From JADKAV01 sp041393775 (GTDB lineage Bacteria; Actinomycetota; Actinomycetes; S36-B12; UBA10799), in the NCBI GenBank assembly GCA_041393775.1, contig JAWKJM010000003.1, forward strand, positions 868,001 to 932,000: a stretch of DNA of 64,000 nt. The letters are read 5' to 3'. The notes beneath the pieces are model-generated. The model did no database searches. It was not told the origin of the DNA and worked only from the letters and a program-made list of their open reading frames with translations. The translations under genes were made by a program, and so were the position numbers. Positions 28,201-35,516 of this stretch are shown here, piece by piece; the stretch's first letter is position 1; each line of letters starts with the position of its first letter.

Positions 28201-28622
28201 ACGGCGAACCTGCGATTGGACCGATCGGTTGCCGGTCCGGCTGCATCCAGGCCGAGGTAGCGGGCCAGCGGTCTGCACCAGGCTTCCACAGCGGAGGCGT
28301 CGATCACTGCAAGCAAGGGCCACACGGCCCGCTGGGGCAGCCAGGGATCGGCGTCCGGATCCAGTCCGCTGGCCTGACTGATGACCCGGTTCACCAGGCT
28401 CGTCGGGGACGGGAACTCGACGTTGGCGCAAACGCCGTCGCTGCGGCCCTCGCCGGCACCGAGGAGCAGGCCGAGTCCTTGGGTGATGAACCGCTCGATC
28501 CCGGGGCTCGGCACCGCCACCACGTCAGGGGTGAACGGATCGGCGGGAATTTCGCGCAGAAGGTCGGCGAGGCCGAGCAGCAGCGCGTCAGTGCGCTCGC
28601 TGCGGTGCACGTGAACGCCCAT
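25284..28622 (-). CDS. recC: Exodeoxyribonuclease V gamma chain RecC
   Basis: 1112 aa from ATG 28622, preceded by GGGGAGG (short 3-nt spacing); ten extra codons to 28652 are open but unsupported. The N-terminus VHRSERTDALLLGLADLL and VAVPSPGIERFI are typical of RecC, followed by VFGPTRLPADHLRVLSALGTHREVHLWL, ILIMCPDLDAFAPLLSAAF, ICLVGMDDAAFPRT and the inactive nuclease-like C-terminus. RecC splits the DNA strands and scans for Chi. First gene of the operon; its leader contains repeat family 1 copy C. Confidence 0.95.
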   Translation of the reverse strand: MGVHVHRSERTDALLLGLADLLREIPADPFTPDVVAVPSPGIERFITQGLGLLLGAGEGRSDGVCANVEFPSPTSLVNRVISQASGLDPDADPWLPQRAVWPLLAVIDASAVEAWCRPLARYLGLDAAGPATDRSNRRFAVASRITALFASYASQRPGLLQTWSDGQDTDGAGGHVPDDLTWQPRLWRRLRDEIGTPSPAERLEGVCTAVRDDPGIVDLPDRLSVFGPTRLPADHLRVLSALGTHREVHLWLADASPDLWRKVAPGSEPLHRHDDHHADVAVNPLLRSLGRDARELRVRLEQQLPTTTDEYLPAQLTADSVLGHLQRQIRDNQDPWLAGHRLTMAAADRSVQVHACHGQPRQAEVVREVVLGLLQADSTLEPRDILIMCPDLDAFAPLLSAAFSAPDTSAAGSLQLRIADRTPEQSNGVLSGLAALLQLLTGRLEMSAMLDFAAQPPVRTRFGFDDDGLERLETLATQAGVRWGLDAAHRGDFQVPIATGTWSWGLDRLLLGAALSEQGLPQVGGVLPVDDVASGDVDLVGRLAELVTRLQRIREAAGQRHPAAGWVTLLSDAVTDLMDARGVDSWQLPNALGAIAELTENAAGYAEAPLLSLADISWLLDGLLAGRPTRSNFRSGALTVCGLVPMRSVPHRVICLVGMDDAAFPRTTSPDGDDVLARDPLVGERETRSEDRQLLLDAIMAASDHLVITYTGADDRTNQPRPPCVPLAELIDTLESMAMSPEGLSASTRICVTHPLQPFDARNFTAGALGLPTAFSHDLQALAAARAAERPRLPEPAFLGAVLPGMRVTELSLRELGRFLTSPAAGFLRTRIGVSLRGDDELPHERIPIALDGLARWQIGERALGLLMRGEMTQKVAAAERARGQLPPGALGTEALTAVGRDASDLTQRVAALRTGAARQVSVNLDLPGGVHLVGTATDVYGQSIVRATYSKSKPAHELRLWPELLALAVVEPASSWRGHMVTKDGGCTLDAPAPDDAKRILIALVALYASGMEHPLPLPANTSLEYAQRRARGLSTSAALRAARAGAWQGRYSPDRELPETVMVWGPDADLSTLLRELPHPGEDWYADETTRFGMLSRHLWDPIIEAKGPR

Positions 28623-28718
28623 GTGCCTCCCCGGTTTCCGAACACTGGCCACGGTAGCCGCTGGTCGAGGGCTGACGGGCCTTCTGTCGGGCGGTTGCGT
28701 CCTCCTGCGGGAACCTCG

Positions 28719-28832
28719 TGTGACGAAGTTGCGGGGTCCGAGCCCGGGTTGTCACGAAGGTGCGCGGTTGAGTCCGGCGGAACCGCGCACCTTCGTAACA
28801 CAGCGCGAGACGGGCCGGCAACTTCGTCACAA
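28719..28832. repeat. Nested palindromic repeat, family 1 copy C
   Basis: Outer arms TGTGACGAAGTTGC (from 28719) and GCAACTTCGTCACA (28818-28831); inner arms CACGAAGGTGCGCGGTT and AACCGCGCACCTTCGTAAC (28781-28799). It sits between the recC start and the end of the DAPG-hydrolase-like gene. Confidence 0.87.
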
Positions 28833-28861
28833 TCGTGTCCAGCCACGACCGGGCGCCAGGC

Positions 28862-29776
28862 TCAGACGCTGTCCCTGAACTCCTCGTACAGGTCCGGCAG
28901 GAAGCTCGCGAGGTGGTTCATCTCGGCGGCGCAGTGGTAGATCATGTCGGTGGGCAAAGAACTCGGCATCATCCGGGCCGCCGCGACCGGCAGGGCCGGT
29001 TTGGCAAGCGCCCGTCCAAGGGGGTTGCCCAGCGCCCGGCTGGCGAGCGAAGTGGGCAGCGCGGATGCCGGCAGGTCGAGCATCCGGGGGTCGTTGAGGA
29101 AGAACCGGGAACGCATCTCCGCGCCGTCGTCGGTGGGACGGACCTGATGTACGAGCCATCCGAAGGCCACGGGCATCGTGCTGAACGAGACGCGGGCGCA
29201 GATGTGCGTCGCTCCGGGCAGGTCGGCGATGCCCATTCTCACCGGGTCGACGAAACGGATCGCCAGCGGCTGCAGGGTTCCGCCGATGTACTCGTCGACG
29301 TACGAGACGTTGTCGACATAGCGCTGCCGGTCGGTCAGGGTCCGGTCGGCTCCCCGGTCTTCGCCGAGCGCGGCGAACTGGTGCGCGTCCGGGAACCACA
29401 ACTTGTACCGGGCCGTCTCGCGGCTGTGCCAGCCGAACCACCAGTCCCACATCTGCGCCGTCACGCCGGGCATGGCAGTGAGCACATTGACCTGGATCAC
29501 GCCGTTGTCCAACCGCGTCCAGCCGGTCTCCATCCCTTGGTAGCCCGGGCGCGCGAGCCGATCGGCCGCTTCATCCACGCCGTAGCCGTACTCAGTGGGG
29601 GCCATCCCCGCCACGAGCGCATGAACGACGTGCTCCTGGATCGGCCGGGTGTTGGCTTGGAAGTACTTGGCGTAGGGCCGCGATTCGTCCGGCGTCCGGT
29701 AGCCGAGGTAACGGGCCTCGCTCCGGTACTGCGCAGGCAGCGGTGCACGATCGGCGCGACTGATCTCGTAGCGCAT
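28862..29776 (-). CDS. DAPG hydrolase (PhlG)-family protein
   Basis: 304 aa from ATG 29776, which has GGAAGG about 9 nt upstream; the frame stays open further upstream through the broken arr gene, but the family homology starts here. PhlG-like signatures: GWTRLDNGVIQVNVLTAMPGVTAQMWDWWFGWHS, YKLWFPDAHQFA, FVDPVRMGIADLPGATHICARV, and C-terminal YHCAAEMNHL, matching the HxxxE zinc ligands of PhlG. The characterised member cleaves a C-C bond of 2,4-diacetylphloroglucinol. The natural substrate here is unknown; detoxification is a reasonable guess beside arr. Confidence 0.8.
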   Translation of the reverse strand: MRYEISRADRAPLPAQYRSEARYLGYRTPDESRPYAKYFQANTRPIQEHVVHALVAGMAPTEYGYGVDEAADRLARPGYQGMETGWTRLDNGVIQVNVLTAMPGVTAQMWDWWFGWHSRETARYKLWFPDAHQFAALGEDRGADRTLTDRQRYVDNVSYVDEYIGGTLQPLAIRFVDPVRMGIADLPGATHICARVSFSTMPVAFGWLVHQVRPTDDGAEMRSRFFLNDPRMLDLPASALPTSLASRALGNPLGRALAKPALPVAAARMMPSSLPTDMIYHCAAEMNHLASFLPDLYEEFRDSV

Positions 29777-29907
29777 GCGGTGTCGCCCTTCCGGTTCCGT
29801 CCCGACGAGTTCTAGCACACGACGGGCAGGCTCGCTGTACTGAATCTGAGGTTCGCGCGGAGGCTGGTCCGGGGGTCCCAGCCAACGTTCGTGAAGCCGC
29901 AGAGGGG

Positions 29908-30366
29908 TTACTCGTTGATGGCCTCGATGCCCTGCCGCTCGAAGGTGATCGCGCATCGCCTTCAGCGCCTCAGGGGGATGGTCTTCCCAGTCAGTGACCT
30001 CACCGAGTACACGCAGCGGGGCCCGGGTGCGGTAGGACCTGGTCGGGTTGCCCGGGTATCTCTTGTCGGTCAGATTGGGATCGTCCTCGAAGGGTCCGGT
30101 GGGATCCACCAGGTAGATCCTCCCCGGCCTGTCCCTTTCGCCGATTCCGCTCCCCAGACCGCCGCGTCCAGCGTCGCCGTCAAGTACACGAAGTAGGCGG
30201 TCTCCCCTTGGCCGAAGTTGGAGGTGTTGCCTGGTTCCAGCAGATCGCCGGTCTTCAGGTCGGCCTTCGTGCCGTGGTAGAAACTCCCGGGCTCCGCAAC
30301 TTCGAAAGGGATCGGCCTGTTGGCCAGCTGACTCCTCTGGATGCCGAAGTTCACAGGTGACCACAT
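29908..30366 (-). pseudogene. arr: Rifamycin ADP-ribosyltransferase (Arr), two frameshifts
   Basis: The N-terminal half (from ATG 30366) reads PIPFEVAEPGSFYHGTKADL, GDLLEPGNTSNFGQGETAYFVYLT, LDAAVWGAESAKGTGRG, clearly Arr. Near 30118 the homology jumps to the next frame as RIYLVDPTGPFEDDPNLTDK, YPGNPTRSYRTRAPLRVLGEVTDW; near 29945 it returns to the first frame as ITFERQGIEAINE and stops at TAA 29908. The first slip is at a GGGG run where a fifth G would restore the frame, the second at a GCGCG run. The first frame otherwise stops at 30070. Arr inactivates rifamycins by ADP-ribosylation. This is either a real dead gene or two base-calling errors. Confidence 0.82.
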
Positions 30367-30492
30367 GAAGGTGTCGGAGAGTCGTCGGATGCCGGTTGCG
30401 CAGCGCTTCCCGACTTGGTTGTCCACAGGTGGTTTCGGGCGACTGGGTTTGTCACACCCTCGTACTAGCGTTCTAGACGAGGGGAGGTGGTC

Positions 30493-31689
30493 ATGACGAT
30501 CACGGCGCAGTCCGCGAGTCCGGCCACGCTGCTCGCCGATCTGCGCGCGGCGGTGACGGCGATGCTGGCCGCCGATCCGGCCGAGTGGTGCCTCGACGAA
30601 CTCCAGGACGCCGTCCCGCTCCTGCACGAGGTGGCCAATCAGACCGCGGCCGTGCAGGCCCGGGTGCTCGCCTCCTTCGATGCCCGCGGCGGCGCGCAGA
30701 TCGCCGGGGCGCGCGGCACCAGCGACTGGCTCGCACAGACGGTGCGGGTCCCGCCTGGTCATGCGGGCTGGTGGGTGCACACCGCCCGGGCACTACGCGA
30801 CCACCTCCCGGCAACCGCCGATGCGCTGGCCGACGGGCAGATCAGCCTCGACCACGTCCGGGTGATCCGGGCGGCCCGCCGCCAGCTGGGCGAGGTCTTC
30901 GACCTCGTCGAGCAGCAGGTCGCCGGGTTCGCGCGGGAACACTGCGTACGGGACCTGCGCGGGTTCCTGGACCTGCTCATCCAGAACTACACCCCCGACC
31001 CCGACCACGACACCGAAACCGCCCGCCAACGCCGCCGGGCCAACCTGTCCACCGGCCTGGACGGCTGGTGGCACCTGACCGGATTCCTCGACCCCGCCAC
31101 CGGCGCGGCGCTGGCCGCCGCCCTGGACATCTACGCCGAACCCACCGGACCTCATGACGACCGGTCGGCCGGCACCCGAAACGCCGACGCCCTGGCCGAA
31201 ATCGCCACCCGTTCCCTGGACACCGTCGACCGGCCCACCGGGATCGGCCACATCACCCTCACCCTCACCCCCGACCAACTCGCCACCGGGCTGGGGGTCC
31301 GCTGGCCGTGCGGGCTGCTCGCCTCCCGCACCGATGTCCGCACCGCGTCCTGCTCCGCCCACATCACCTATCTGGTCGGCACCCCGGTCGACGACATCCA
31401 CTGGAAACCGCTGGCGGTCGGGTTCGCCGAACGCTACGCCACCCGCGCCCAACGCGCCGCCCTGGCCGTGCGTGACGGATCCGGGTGTGTGCATCCGGGC
31501 TGCACCGTGCCCGCCCACCGCTGCATCGCCCACCACATCCAGCACTGGGACCACGGCGGCCCCACCAACCTCAACAACCTCGTCCTCATCTGCGTCTACC
31601 ACCACCGACGCATCCACCACGGACGCCTGAAAATCGCGCGCACGTCCGACGGACGATGCACCACCACCAGCACCCGCGCACCACCATGA
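30493..31689 (+). CDS. DUF222 / HNH endonuclease-domain protein (13E12 family)
   Basis: 398 aa from ATG 30493, chosen for GGGGAGG with 5-nt spacing over GTG 30487. N-terminal two thirds are the helical DUF222 domain (LLADLRAAVTAMLAA, GARGTSDWLAQTVRVPPGHA, LADGQISLDHVRVI). The C-terminus is an HNH nuclease motif: DGSGCVHPGCTVPAHRCIAHHIQHWDHGGPTNLNNLVLICVYHHRRIHHG with a CxxxC/H zinc site. Abundant, often multicopy, in actinobacteria; its biological role is unknown. Confidence 0.9.
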   Translation: MTITAQSASPATLLADLRAAVTAMLAADPAEWCLDELQDAVPLLHEVANQTAAVQARVLASFDARGGAQIAGARGTSDWLAQTVRVPPGHAGWWVHTARALRDHLPATADALADGQISLDHVRVIRAARRQLGEVFDLVEQQVAGFAREHCVRDLRGFLDLLIQNYTPDPDHDTETARQRRRANLSTGLDGWWHLTGFLDPATGAALAAALDIYAEPTGPHDDRSAGTRNADALAEIATRSLDTVDRPTGIGHITLTLTPDQLATGLGVRWPCGLLASRTDVRTASCSAHITYLVGTPVDDIHWKPLAVGFAERYATRAQRAALAVRDGSGCVHPGCTVPAHRCIAHHIQHWDHGGPTNLNNLVLICVYHHRRIHHGRLKIARTSDGRCTTTSTRAPP

Positions 31690-31785
31690 AGCCCGGCCGG
31701 TGGAGGCACCGGCACGAGACGGTTCGCTCCCCGTAGTTCGTACGCAGGGGCGGTTGTCAGGGGGAAGACCGCTCGGTCTCGACCG

Positions 31786-33201
31786 CTACTTCAACTGGGT
31801 GACGGTGACTTTCTGGCCGCCCCTTGCCAAGAAGCAGTCCTCTTCTGTGGCCCCGGACTTCGTGCACGGGAGTTGCTTGTTGAATTCCTCGGTCTCTTGC
31901 CACTTGCCGGGATCGCCTGGAACCAGCCGCACGACGAGACGCGAACTGTGCGGTACCAGTGGAGCCGCGCTGTCATCGACCGGCCCGCGAGCGATCACGC
32001 CACGATACGAGGCATCTGGATCGGCCACGCCGATGGAACGCAACTTGTCCAGCAGTTCGGGACCTGCCGCGGCGACCATGAACCTCACCAGATACTCAGA
32101 GCGGTTCCTCTTCCGCAGTTCAAGCACTACCCGGTTGCTGTTCTTGCGCTTGACAGCCTTGATGAGTTTGAACTCCGGAGGGGTCTCCGTCTTGACCGAC
32201 GTGACGTCGAAGGCGCCGGGAGGCTCGGAGAACTTGCGCACCCGGACGATGTGCACCTTCCCCTTGGCCGAGGTGATCCTGCCGTTCTTGATCACAAGTG
32301 TCGTGCGATGCGCCCAGTCGACGTCGACGCCGGCGCGCAGTCCTGTGAACATCCCCCACGACCAGCGGTCCTGGCCGCGCACCTCAACCTGCCAGCGCTC
32401 GGTCTTGACGGGCTCGGCGACCGGCGTGAACCGGTAGTACCACTTCTCGCGAGTGGTCGTGCCGTTGATGGCCAGCGGCGGTTTCGTGCGTTTGTCCACC
32501 ACTGTGAACGCTTTGCCGAAGGCCTTGCGCAGGTTGACCCGCTTGAGCCACGAACGGTCGCTGAAGCCACCCGGGAACGGATAGGTGGAGGTGCCGCATG
32601 CACCGTCGCTGCACTGGTAGACCGTGTCCGTGCCGGACTTGTCTTCAGCGGCGGTCATCTCGTTGATCAGGCGGGCGGGAGTAGCCCCGTTGAGGTACAC
32701 CTTGCCGGTCACCTTGCCGGTCGACTTGAGAACACCGGACACCGTCGCATCGCTGTACCCCTGGCCGCCGATCCACCAGTGCGACCAACCCCAGTAGTTC
32801 CCGACCTGCTGCGAGGTGCCCTTCATCCGGGTCTCGAAACTGTAGTACTTGCCGATGCGCTTGAACGTGAACGGCCGGACGCTCTTCGCCCCATAGGACC
32901 GCACTTCGTGGCGATCGTCGTAGTCGGAACTGCAGACCCACACCAAGCCGGTGGCGGGATAGATCGGGGAACCCCAGCCGCAGGACTGATTCGGACCACC
33001 GGATTCGAGGTCCGCCGTGTAGGTCATCGTCAGCGTGTAGCGCTTGCGTTTGGTGGTCATGCTTTGGGGCACAGCGGTCGACGCCTGAGCCGCCGCCGCA
33101 AGAGAGACATCGCCAGGTAGGGCCGGAGGGGTGGCAGCCACCATCGGCGGTACCCCCAGACAGAAGGCCGCGCATCCCACGAGAGCCAGCCGTACCCTCA
33201 T
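31786..33201 (-). CDS. Secreted protein of unknown function
   Basis: 471 aa. Residues 1 to about 36 form a Sec signal peptide (MRVRLALVGCAAFCLGVPPMVAA, cleavage near AAAAQA). The rest is rich in beta-strand-like stretches (KRYTLTMTYTADLES, KYYSFETRMKG, KVTGKVYLNG, EKWYYRFTPV) with scattered Cys pairs (CGWG, VCSS, CSDGACG, CTKSG...EEDC) that probably form disulfides outside the cell. I recognise no family. Monocistronic, convergent with the HNH gene. Confidence 0.75.
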   Translation of the reverse strand: MRVRLALVGCAAFCLGVPPMVAATPPALPGDVSLAAAAQASTAVPQSMTTKRKRYTLTMTYTADLESGGPNQSCGWGSPIYPATGLVWVCSSDYDDRHEVRSYGAKSVRPFTFKRIGKYYSFETRMKGTSQQVGNYWGWSHWWIGGQGYSDATVSGVLKSTGKVTGKVYLNGATPARLINEMTAAEDKSGTDTVYQCSDGACGTSTYPFPGGFSDRSWLKRVNLRKAFGKAFTVVDKRTKPPLAINGTTTREKWYYRFTPVAEPVKTERWQVEVRGQDRWSWGMFTGLRAGVDVDWAHRTTLVIKNGRITSAKGKVHIVRVRKFSEPPGAFDVTSVKTETPPEFKLIKAVKRKNSNRVVLELRKRNRSEYLVRFMVAAAGPELLDKLRSIGVADPDASYRGVIARGPVDDSAAPLVPHSSRLVVRLVPGDPGKWQETEEFNKQLPCTKSGATEEDCFLARGGQKVTVTQLK

Positions 33202-33369
33202 GACCCAATTGTCTCGCGGTGCGCTATCGCCTCGGAAGTGCTTTAGCCCGAATCGTGACCGCCGCGATGGTCATTGCTCCACAAACGGCGAAGCGATCAC
33301 GCTCGGCCATACCTGCACGGGCATGCGGAGTCACCCGCCGACGTCGTCGGCCAGGCTTCACGCCATCGA

Positions 33370-33531
33370 TTACCGGTTCTGGGAGAAGGGCTTCACCCGA
33401 GTGCCATCGGCCCCCACGGGCGCGACAGTCGACACCGGGTCCGGCTCGACATCATCCACAAGATGCGTGACAACGGACCACGTCCGATGCAGGACACGCT
33501 GCCCGCGGTGCAACCTCACAGGGCTGCTCAT
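33370..33531 (-). CDS. Conserved small protein, 53 aa, paralogue of the one at 48.8 kb
   Basis: ATG 33531 has a near-perfect site AAGGAGGTGTCGC. The product reads MSSPVRLHRGQRVLHRTW, SVVTHLVDDVEPDPVSTVA, PVGADGTRVKPFSQNR. It aligns over its whole length with the product of 48790-48951 (shared VLHRTWSVVTHLVDDVEPD, ADG-RV-PFSQN). Conservation at protein level with third-position differences argues that both are real genes. Short, basic ends, acidic middle, no membrane segment. Function unknown. Confidence 0.75.
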   Translation of the reverse strand: MSSPVRLHRGQRVLHRTWSVVTHLVDDVEPDPVSTVAPVGADGTRVKPFSQNR

Positions 33532-33692
33532 CGCGACACCTCCTTACCTGAACTGATACCTCTATCGGCACTACGGGCCACCAACCGGAGGGCCGTGATG
33601 GGTGACTGCTCACACCTGAGCGTCCCCGCACACCAGGCAGGAGTGCACCTGTTGCCTGCCGGGAGATCTGGCAAAGACCCCCCTGACAGCGG

Positions 33693-34883
33693 TCAGTGGG
33701 AATCGAATGCGACGTCCAGGGACGCGGCCCCTCGCAGCGTCGCGATCTGCTGGGCCTCGGCTTGAAGAGGTTCCCTGGCCTGAGCAGTCAGAGTGTCGAA
33801 GGTCTTGATGGTCATGGTCAGTTTCCGCCCGCTCTTGCGCGAGCGCCATGTACCTATGACCTGGCCATCTGAGAGGACAGTCCCCGGAGCGCCCACTGAC
33901 TTCCACAGGTGTTTGTGGTGCTTCTTGGCCACGATCGTGTCGCGGTCACGCAACTGGGTGTAGGGATCATGCGGCGGCAGCAGGCGGACCCTTTCGGGCG
34001 TCGGCGACGTGCGCAACGCATCCAGGTCCTCGCTGAGAACCCAGGTTCGGCCGCGGAACTCGACCTGCGTCATCTCGTCTTCGACCAAACGCCACCAGGG
34101 GCCCGTGTCTCCAGCGCGCAATCCCAGCCACGCGGCGAAGTCGGCGCGCGTCGATGGTCCGTAGCAGTGGAGGTAGCGTCGCAGTAGGGCGGCACGGGCG
34201 CTGTTCGGGTCACTGGCGGGAATCGGGTTCCCCAACCACTCTTCGGTCAGCACGAACGGGGCGGTGTTGCCGTCGCGTGGAGCGAAGCAGACCACCCTCT
34301 GCAGGCTGAGGATGCGGATGCAGAAATGCACGATCGCCTCACCGACCGGCTGGCCGGCCGCGTGCGGACCTTCCTGTTCCCACATGTCGCGCTGCCCCCG
34401 CGACAGGTTCGGGGCGATCCGCTCGGCCAGCTCAACCCCCAGCTGGTCGAGCGCGAGTAGGCGCCCGCCGAGGACGTCGCCGATCTCGGCTCCGGTCAAT
34501 TCAACGGCCTGGGTGATGCGCAGACCCAGCCTGTCCACCAATGGCCCAGCGCCGCGGATGAACTGACGCAGGGCACCCTCGGTCGGCGGGAGCACTCCGG
34601 TCGTGAAGACCGGCGCGTCAGCGGTGGGGAAGAAGAACGGTGAGCCGCGCATGCACCAGCTCTGCAGCAGGTTCTTGTCACCGGCCACCGCTTCGTCCAC
34701 CCTCTGCGGCGAGAGGTTGTGCACGCGTGCCTGCAGGGCCAGCAACGCCGATCCGGGCGGACTGTTCTGGATTCCGCAGGCCCCTGCCGCGACGAGCAGC
34801 CCCGCTTCATCCAGTCGCTCGGTGAGGTGCTGGGCGCGGAGGCGGAACGCGATGACGTCGTCATTGGAAACCGCCACAGCCAT
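33693..34883 (-). CDS. Winged-helix DNA-binding protein, AlkZ/YcaQ-like (HTH_42)
   Basis: 396 aa. N-terminal RLRAQHLTERL and LLALQARVHNLSP, then RGSPFFFPTADAPVF, SRADFAAWLGL, FRGRTWVLSEDLDAL, VRLLPPHDPYTQLRDRDTIV and a final VIGTWRSRKSGRKLTMTIKTFDTL, the layout of the AlkZ/YcaQ winged-helix family. Characterised members are DNA glycosylases that unhook interstrand crosslinks; the QxR in ALQARVHN corresponds to the catalytic QxQ/QxD-type motif, with the last position changed. Glycosylase activity is therefore uncertain. Confidence 0.8.
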   Translation of the reverse strand: MAVAVSNDDVIAFRLRAQHLTERLDEAGLLVAAGACGIQNSPPGSALLALQARVHNLSPQRVDEAVAGDKNLLQSWCMRGSPFFFPTADAPVFTTGVLPPTEGALRQFIRGAGPLVDRLGLRITQAVELTGAEIGDVLGGRLLALDQLGVELAERIAPNLSRGQRDMWEQEGPHAAGQPVGEAIVHFCIRILSLQRVVCFAPRDGNTAPFVLTEEWLGNPIPASDPNSARAALLRRYLHCYGPSTRADFAAWLGLRAGDTGPWWRLVEDEMTQVEFRGRTWVLSEDLDALRTSPTPERVRLLPPHDPYTQLRDRDTIVAKKHHKHLWKSVGAPGTVLSDGQVIGTWRSRKSGRKLTMTIKTFDTLTAQAREPLQAEAQQIATLRGAASLDVAFDSH

Positions 34884-35516
34884 CCATTCACACTATCGAG
34901 GCGTGAGACGGAGGTTGGTCGTTCAGCGCCGCCCGAGGATCTCGGGAGTTGGTCGTGCCCACCGGCGAGCCGATCGCCTGCCGCCGCAGTCCGTCGGCAT
35001 TTCTTGCCGACTCGAGGTGATGTGAAAGGGGTGATCACGCAACTCCCACCGCGAACTGCGAACGCAGGTCACCGGGCAGGGGTGTCCAACTGCCCGGTGA
35101 TGGCCATGGGTCGCGCGCCCACGTGGCGGACGCACTGGGCAGGACCGATGTACCAACAGGGGTCGATGGGCGCAGCCAGACGAAAGAACTGGGTCGAGGG
35201 ACGCCTACCGTGGAGATGTGCGAACGGGGAAGGGCACCCGCTACGCCCGCCACAAGCACACGGGCGAAGGCCCGCCCCTGGCGCGAGGGCACTGCACATC
35301 TCGATACGACGGCCGACATCCACGTTGTCATCCTCGACAAGAGCGGAGGCAGGTTCTCCACCACTCCCGCCGAAGGTACCGCCACGTGGGCGTGGGTGTG
35401 ACATGCCCAGCGGCCGAGCGGATGTGCGGGCCGGCAGCAATTCAACCCGAAGGGCCACTATCGGCGACGGCGGAATCCTGGTAGTGTATTTAGCGTTCAC
35501 TATAGAAGGTTTCCTC
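34884..35516. other. Gene-free stretch upstream of the alcohol-oxidation operon
   Basis: About 630 bp with several overlapping frames of 80-140 codons but none with a ribosome site or recognisable product. I see no gene; the only supported signal is the inverted repeat at 35482-35502. Confidence 0.5.
35482..35502 (+). promoter_or_regulatory. Candidate TetR operator before the GMC oxidoreductase
   Basis: TAGTG (35482-35486) and CACTA (35498-35502) form an inverted repeat over 21 bp, 14 bp before the TTG start, in an unusually AT-rich patch likely to hold the -10 region. Span and position fit a TetR operator; the arms are short, so this is tentative. Confidence 0.4.

Noticed and set aside
29776..30364. 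Natural fusion of Arr and DAPG hydrolase in one frame
   Set aside because: Arr N-terminus and C-terminus both lie in the other frame, with its own stop at 29908; the open link is accidental.
35123..35401. Possible 92-aa gene (ends FSTTPAEGTATWAWV)
   Set aside because: No ribosome site, competing frames of equal quality, no recognisable family.
34719..35516. 266 extra codons before the GMC oxidoreductase start
   Set aside because: Low-complexity translation without homology; FAD-binding motif starts right after TTG 35517, which has a ribosome site.
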